64,000 nt of DNA from Cheilinus undulatus. Taxonomy: Eukaryota > Chordata > Actinopteri > Labriformes > Labridae. This document shows positions 57,623-64,000 of this stretch, piece by piece. The stretch's first letter is position 1. Every line of letters begins with the position of its first letter. The notes under the pieces were generated by a model, which was not told where the DNA came from, searched no databases, and was given only the letters and a program-made list of their open reading frames with translations. The translations under genes and the position numbers were made by a program. The stretch lies in contig NC_054884.1 in assembly GCF_018320785.1 (NCBI RefSeq), positions 20,833,667 to 20,897,666 of the forward strand. Reading direction: 5' to 3'.

Positions 57623-59084
57623 CTGTGGAAAAGAAACACATTTATGAATTAAAAAGTAGTGGTGGTAACACTTCATTTCAATGTGAAACGTGATATTGTC
57701 AGGTGACTTTAAATATAATTAAAGTGGAAAAAGGTTAAGGGGACTGAAGTCAACACGAGTCAGGATTATTTGGCATCAATCCAGGACACATTCTGGTAAT
57801 TGTAGAAGAATATGACAGACTTTTATTTCTTTTGAGGTTTGTGATGCTTTTTGATATCTGTTACCAGTTTCGTGTCAGACATCAGTTCTCTGGGCAAAAT
57901 CTCAACTGACATTTAAAAGTAGGCTTGACAAAGGCTCAAAAAAAAACACTCAGCATTCTGGTTTGAGTGTTAAATCTTCCTAATTTTTCAACAACACAGC
58001 CAAAAATCACTTCAGCGTTCAATCAAGGGACCACCTCTTCAGTCTGCTTGCACTAGCCCTGGTAACATTCCCTTGATCCCATCCCTAGAAGACAGCCAGT
58101 CATCTCATAACTGCCCCCTTGACCCCAAAGGTCTTTACGTCTGATCCCCTCTAACGTCTGAGCAGGAACAAACCTGTCGCAGTCCTGTCACAACACTAAG
58201 AATCTCACTGGTCATCTCTGCGTTAAATCTCTAAGAGCTCAAACACTACCAGACAAGCTCGTCAACTTTTTCCACATGGATTTTAACACACATCCCATAA
58301 GCTAAGCCTGTTAATGGCTTTTGTGAAGCCATGTCTGAGGGGAAGGAAGAGTGTGCTAAGGTCAGGGTCTGCTGGTCGGATTATTTCTAGTAATTTGAAA
58401 AGGACCTAAGCGAAGAGGTGGGCAAGCATTCTAGGAACGTTTACATAGACTGATAAAAGACATGAATATCACAGGACTACAGTTTTTTCAAGTATTAAAT
58501 TCTCAAATGTTATTTAGGCATTCCTGGCAAAACTCCTTTTACATTTATGTTTGGGAGGTATTTAAATCCAAGCTGAAACTATTTCAATTCAAAGAAGTTA
58601 ACTTAGCTTTGTTGTGACTGAGTTCTCATGATTCCATATGATACCAGAAAATTCTAACAGTATAAATTCCTTTTTCCTTCAAAAATAGGCATCCTAAGCA
58701 ATTTCTCTGAACAAAAATCAGAATACCTTTTAAAATCCATGTTTTTGTTTTTAAAGCCCTACATGATAAGACACCTGAACAGAGCCAACCATTCATCACC
58801 AATAGACCCCCAGGCCCTCTGATCAGGATCTACCCGCTGTCCCTTGTGTCTCAGTGATCAGGCTTTTGAGTTTGTCTTGAACTTCAGAATTTTATTCCTA
58901 TGCAAATACACTCTGCAGCTTCTACGGATGCCTTTAAAATGCTGTTTAAGACGGATCTTTTCTAATTGGCTATTAACTAAAGTTAATCTGAAAATAAATA
59001 TGTGATTAAATTTTATACAAGTGTTGTTTTTTTTGTTAATCTTTTGTGACTGAATAGTTGTGATTACTATTATGGTAATTAGGC

Positions 59085-59165
59085 TTGGGCGGTATCTACT
59101 TTTTAACACCGTCACACCTGCCCCATATTTTACCGGGGTATTCGGTACTACCGCAAGGCCCAGTG
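59085..59165. mobile_element. hAT-like terminal fragment
   Basis: The text 'aggcttgggcggtatctact', then 'aacaccgtcacacc' and 'taccggggtattcggta' is the recognisable 5' part of a fish hAT MITE family. The other end was not located. Confidence 0.55.
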
Positions 59166-61844
59166 TGCTTCAAAACAGATCAAGATCGGCCTTAATTATT
59201 CATATCTGCGTTGTGCAGCTCTGTCGCCGTGAGTTTACTTTATAGGAAGCTTAGAAGTTACAGACTACTTTAGAGCTTTAAATAACTTAAAAATATTGAT
59301 AAACTTTATCTACATTTCCCAGAAAAGGGGTTAAGAAAAGTTCAGACTTTTTAAAAATCTGTTGATGGGATAATTATGCTCGACTTTGCTTCTGCAGCAC
59401 GCAGCACCTGTGGTTAACGATAGTCTAAACGTTAACGTTTCTCATCACTGATCTACACACAGAAAGAAGAATTAGCACGTTTTTTTAAAACCAACGGTAC
59501 CGTGGATCACATTAGAGCCAGCAGTGCACTTAAACACTTTAACTTTAGAGAGCACACTGCTGGGCCAGTGCTACGCCAGGGGAACCAGGCCACTGCACAC
59601 AGTGCACGAGTTTTCACCAAATTGTGCAGCACTAGACTGAACAGATATTAGTTACCAATGTTGATCTGATGTGTCCGATCAATTTTAAACTGGTATCTGG
59701 TATATTTAGCTTCTGAACAAAAAGAGGTAGAAGAAGAGACCAGTAAGACAAACTGTGATGTGTTTTCATGGTCAAACATGAGAGAAAAAGTTGGTACACT
59801 AGGAGACTAACTCCAAAAAAGATTTTAAAAAATACGTCTGTATCGGCATCAGCTACATCAGTGGTGCTCGATTGGTAGAGCCTCAGGATCCACCAAAATT
59901 TCTTACACTTTTCAAACAACTGGATTTATCAAATGGAAAAACAGTGTAGTTATGACTTCCTGCAGTACAAAACATGCAATGAATCAAGAGACAGGACAAA
60001 ACAAGCATGATTTAATATAGTCTCATGGATGTTTTGGTAAAAATTTTGCTTGGAGGAACACATTTGGGACCCACAGATAAGGGCTCTGCAACCCACTTTT
60101 GGTGCATCTGTAGTTTCAATACAGAGCATGAAGATGATGTTAAAATAATATGTAAATTAAGATAAATAAACTTTACATATCAAAAATGCTGGCAAACTCT
60201 TGCACACCGACTTAAGTGCACAAAAACAATGTCAAAAAAATGTAGACGTGTACAGGAGTTTGCCAGCGTTTTTTTGGTGGATTCATTCCCCAAAATGGAC
60301 TGCCAATGTCATTGTTGAAAACCTGCTTCGGAAACAAAGATCCCTCGATTACAGCTGCATGTGGGCGTTTAATGTCTTATTTCACATTAATTTGCCTTTT
60401 TCCCAAACAAATGATGACTCATAGCCTCTCTTGGTATTAATATAAACCTATTAACTTGCTCTTAATGCATTTCTGAAAATAACTCTTACTTTTAATGAAT
60501 CTTCTTAATGTGTGCATGGTAATATTTAAGGTATACTCCCCCACTTTGCAGGGCGACTGGGGAGCAGCGGCATCTCAGCAGGCCTTTAAACCTCTTTTGT
60601 TTCCCTAAGGCTCAAAAAGTCCCCTTTTAAGGAAGTTAAGGACGACGCCATCATTGACACATTGATCAATTGTTTTTTCTCTCATGTTGCCAATGAGAGT
60701 ATGGGTTAATGGAATTAAAAGACATTTGACTGTTAGTTGAGAGAAAATCCTGACCAGTAAGATTTGACGGGGTACATCTATACCTGGAGATGCCCCCAGA
60801 CTCATCCAGGCATACACACCTGTGTTAAGCAGAAATCGTTTTGGTGCTTTCTGATGACTCTTGGCAATAAAATAATTAAAAGAGTGACATCTCTGGCAAA
60901 GACAAAAGAACAAACGCATTCTATTTTATTTGAAGCATCTATAGAGATTAGATCTGACTGTGTACTAACAATTCTGCATGAGAAAGTTTCTCATCGGGAG
61001 ACATTTCACTAAAAGATAGTGAGAGAGAGTTAACAGCAGGAATATTTGGTGAAATTTTTCTATCTATTCTTAAAATTATGTTTGAAATTCTTTGAACTGA
61101 TCTCACTGTGGCCACAGAGATATGTGTGTGATCTAAGTATGTTATCCGAGTCTTCAGCTATCTGAACTCCTGATGTTTTTTTTTTTAGTGATTTCGAAGC
61201 CAAGGAGAATCCTGATGACTGCTCTCTCTCAGAGTGAAGTGCAGGCCTGCTGTGCTGAAAGCATCAAAGCTCTGACTGAGAATCAGTGCTGCCTTTTGAT
61301 ACTGAATGAGAGCCGACAATTGTGGAGAACTATGGATTACTACAGGCTCTAGCACTTATGATTTTAATGATATATAATGATGTAAGCCAAAAGACAAAGT
61401 GTAACTAAAAAGCCATCATTCTATCTTTTTACAAAGTAGAGTTACTGATGTTTTCTTGTGATGTGTTTTATTACACTGGCTATGCTTCACTTCTAACCAT
61501 GCATTACATGTCTTTCAATAGAGCACATTAGCGAGCCTGCTTTAGAGGGGAAAGTTACATCAGCTGCTTAGGAATGCAATCAGAGGTCCCACAATGCCAC
61601 CCAATGGACAGAAGAGTAGCTGCAGGTGAATTTCCAAACAGGTTTGCTTTCAGGCCACATTCGAGCCTTAGGAAAAGGCCTGCATGATGTAAAAAACAAA
61701 AAATCTATCATTGTTCAATACTGCAAGAACAATAATGACAGGGTTTACGGTTTGGTTTCTTTTTGTGTGGGGTGGTGGTGGTGGTGGTGGGGGGCACAAA
61801 CACTTAAAGGAATCATGGTATTTATGTGATTCTTTAAATTCCAG

Positions 61845-61885
61845 TTGTCTGTCTATCTGTCTGTCTATGTGCCTATCTATCTATC
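61845..61885 (+). repeat. TCTG/TCTA tetranucleotide repeat
   Basis: A mixed run of TCTG, TCTA and related four-base units. A nearby (GGT)n run lies at 61771-61793. Confidence 0.85.
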
Positions 61886-64000
61886 ATTATTCATTCATGC
61901 ATATATGAACGACAAGGTTGAAAATGAACTTTTTGGCCATTCTTCCACATCAGGAGTAACTTTAGGACTGTATCAGAACCAATATTAAGTATAAAGTTGA
62001 CCTATGCTGTCAAAAAAGCCTCCCCACATACAAATGAGTCTGACATCTGAAAGATTTAATGAATAAATAACCAAAAAAATATTTAGGAAACCGTTTGTTG
62101 TAGAATATAATAGGTAAGATTATGTGTCTTTGTAAATGTTGTCTTTATTATGATTGATTGTCCTCCACTGACTTTATCTACTCATTTTCTCTCTCTTCGC
62201 TATTATTTTCCACCCACACTGCATGTCTCCTCTCCTCCTCTTGTCTCTATGCCTTTGTGATCTTTTGTCAACGCTCCTACGTTTATAAAGGTTGAAGAGT
62301 TTCTGTAGTATTCTGCATGTAGACAAGGTTTATTTATGAGCGTAAATAACGATCACAAATACTGCCAATAGCATCAGGCACCATGAGAGATATGCACGCG
62401 AGGAACAAAAAGACAAAAGAGATCGTCCACCAGTTTATTGATCCCTGATGATTGAATTTTAAAATGACCGTCAGGTGACCCGCGGATGGGCGGGTCAGTC
62501 TGTCTGATCCTCTCTGATATTCACGGCACACCTGCCCCCACACACCTGTGAGGGCGTATTTCTGCTTGCTGTGGTGAAAAGATTAAGAGGGAGTTGGTGC
62601 GGAAATCAGCCTTACTGTTGCTGATTTTAACCATGTTTTCAACTGGTTTGTCTGTTTGCAGGGTGATATTTGGGGGATTTGCAGGATTTTCCTGTATTAC
62701 AAGTGCCAGACTTGAGAGAATTTAATAAATTGTTGGCAATTGCTGCAATCTCGTGCCGAAATCTAGCGCTCATTTAACTATCTCAGACATAAAACAAGCA
62801 GGGCATTGGTTCATACACAACTTTAGAGGATAAATCAGTTGCATTGGAGAACTCTCTCTCATGATACTGAGTCAAAGCATCCCAGCACATATTAGACCCC
62901 AGCTCTGACACGGGGTGGAGGGGGTGGGGCTCTCTAGTCTGTGAGCGTGTGGATTTGCTCAGCTCTGGTCATGGAATCAGAGAGAACGAACAGAAAACCA
63001 GGTCTCAGAAATTAAATACATTTATGTAAACAAGATAAATAGCATTAGGCTATTTAGTTTGTGTAATAAAGGGACCAGGTATAGACCTGCTCTGTAGGAA
63101 AGATGTCCTTAAATGACTTCTGTTGTGATCTGGCACAATATAGAAAATACAATTAAATAAAATTGACTCGACGTTCAAAGGGGCAGGGGGCGCCCCCTAA
63201 TAGAAGGGAAACACTGAATGAGTATAATGCATAAACAAATAAAAAAGGGTGGATACAGGCATCACTTAGAGTTTCTAATTTTCTTTGTCCTTTTTTTATA
63301 CATGGTACCCGTTTGCAACATGTTCTTTCTTAATCAGAACTACACACAAAAAGGCTTTTTTTTTTTCTCACTTAACTCACGTCAACTTTGGTAATTAAAG
63401 GCTAGCTGATTGCTGATAGCATCCCCTGACTGTATCAAAATGGTGTGAAATCATGGTAATTAACTCAAACCTCAATCAATTGAAAAACTGTCAACATGCC
63501 GGGAGAGAAATCGCTAAGAGATTATATTAAATAATTGTCTTATTTAAGATGATAAACTCAGACAATTGCCTTGTGTTTATTGGATTGCTCAGATTGCACT
63601 ATAGACGAAATTACAATTCTTGTAATTGCACAGCACTACTCAGAATAAAACATATCCTGTGGAAAATCACATTTCACTGTTGGAATAAACTTGATATATA
63701 GGCTAACAACATAAGTAGGAGCTAAGACTAATGAAAAACCCAACCAGGGGCAAATATTATACAAAAGTACTATTCACTCAGGACTAGTATTACCTGTGGA
63801 CCTCTGATAATTTATGAAGTACCACCCTATGATAGAGATGCTGATTCAAACATTAGAATTACATGTGAACCTCTGTGTGAGCTTAAATATGGTGGTGATT
63901 TGCCCTGGAATTTTTACTCTGAAATTACAGACATGGTCTATTTGCACAGGATTAACTACGTGATTATTGCTAATTGCCAGCAGTCCCTAGGTAACACTTA

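Larger units (their letters stand above)
57623..64000. other. probable cep55 upstream intron, no exon found
   Basis: No exon with family similarity was recognised. Visible contents: a possible LINE ORF2 C-terminal piece near 58730-58990 (FKALHDKTPE-like text, weak), a hAT-like end at 59085-59160, a (GGT)n run at 61771-61793, a TCTG/TCTA run at 61845-61885, and a hAT-like end ('gggaaacactg') at 63180-63217. The rest is AT-rich and unassigned. Confidence 0.5.

Noticed and set aside
1..64000. A novel defence, biosynthetic or other multi-gene system
   Set aside because: The window holds four conserved vertebrate genes and transposon debris; no unexplained gene cluster was seen.

Overview
The window looks like vertebrate nuclear DNA from a ray-finned (teleost) fish. 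It is AT-rich and its genes are split into short exons with GT-AG introns (two GC-AG exceptions). The non-coding part is full of Tc1-like, hAT-like and L2-like non-LTR elements of the kind common in teleosts. A percomorph is my guess from the repeat families. It is not shown directly. I saw no prokaryotic features, CRISPR arrays or viral genes, and no clear tRNA or rRNA gene.

Four protein-coding genes can be supported, and I rebuilt their exons by hand from reading frame, splice sites and family similarity. (1) fra10ac1, + strand, last six exons at 10599-18364; its 5' exons are not visible. (2) pde6c, the cone photoreceptor cGMP phosphodiesterase alpha' subunit, - strand, 38437-24683; 22 coding exons join in frame to 852 residues with start and stop. 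(3) rbp4, plasma retinol-binding protein, + strand, CDS 44924-46807, 194 residues, with a TATA box at 44614. (4) cep55, the midbody/abscission protein, - strand, last eight exons at 57622-53493; the N-terminus lies beyond the window. Order and orientations match the human 10q23 block CEP55-RBP4-PDE6C-FRA10AC1, read in reverse. FFAR4, which lies between RBP4 and CEP55 in human, was not seen.

Layout: 1-10.6 kb is repeat-rich and non-coding, including a nested pair of hAT elements at 8203-9918. 10.6-18.4 kb is fra10ac1, with a minisatellite-like array at 12.1-13.56 kb and a TA/TG microsatellite at 16.55 kb in its introns. 18.4-24.7 kb is the convergent fra10ac1/pde6c interval, with a decayed tandem array at 19.1-21.4 kb. 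24.7-38.4 kb is pde6c; its introns hold two Tc1 elements and two LINE fragments. 38.4-44.6 kb is the divergent pde6c/rbp4 interval, full of transposon debris. 44.6-47.5 kb is rbp4. 47.5-53.5 kb is non-coding. 53.5-57.6 kb is the cep55 3' half, and 57.6-64 kb is its probable upstream intron.

pde6c and rbp4 both serve vision (cone phototransduction and retinol transport), while fra10ac1 and cep55 are housekeeping genes. Nothing looks like an operon or a new multi-gene system. The most notable points are two apparent GC-AG introns in pde6c, one with a Tc1 element only 13 nt from the donor, the nested hAT elements carrying a minisatellite-like core, and the decayed tandem array. All calls come from reading the sequence; no search or alignment was run.
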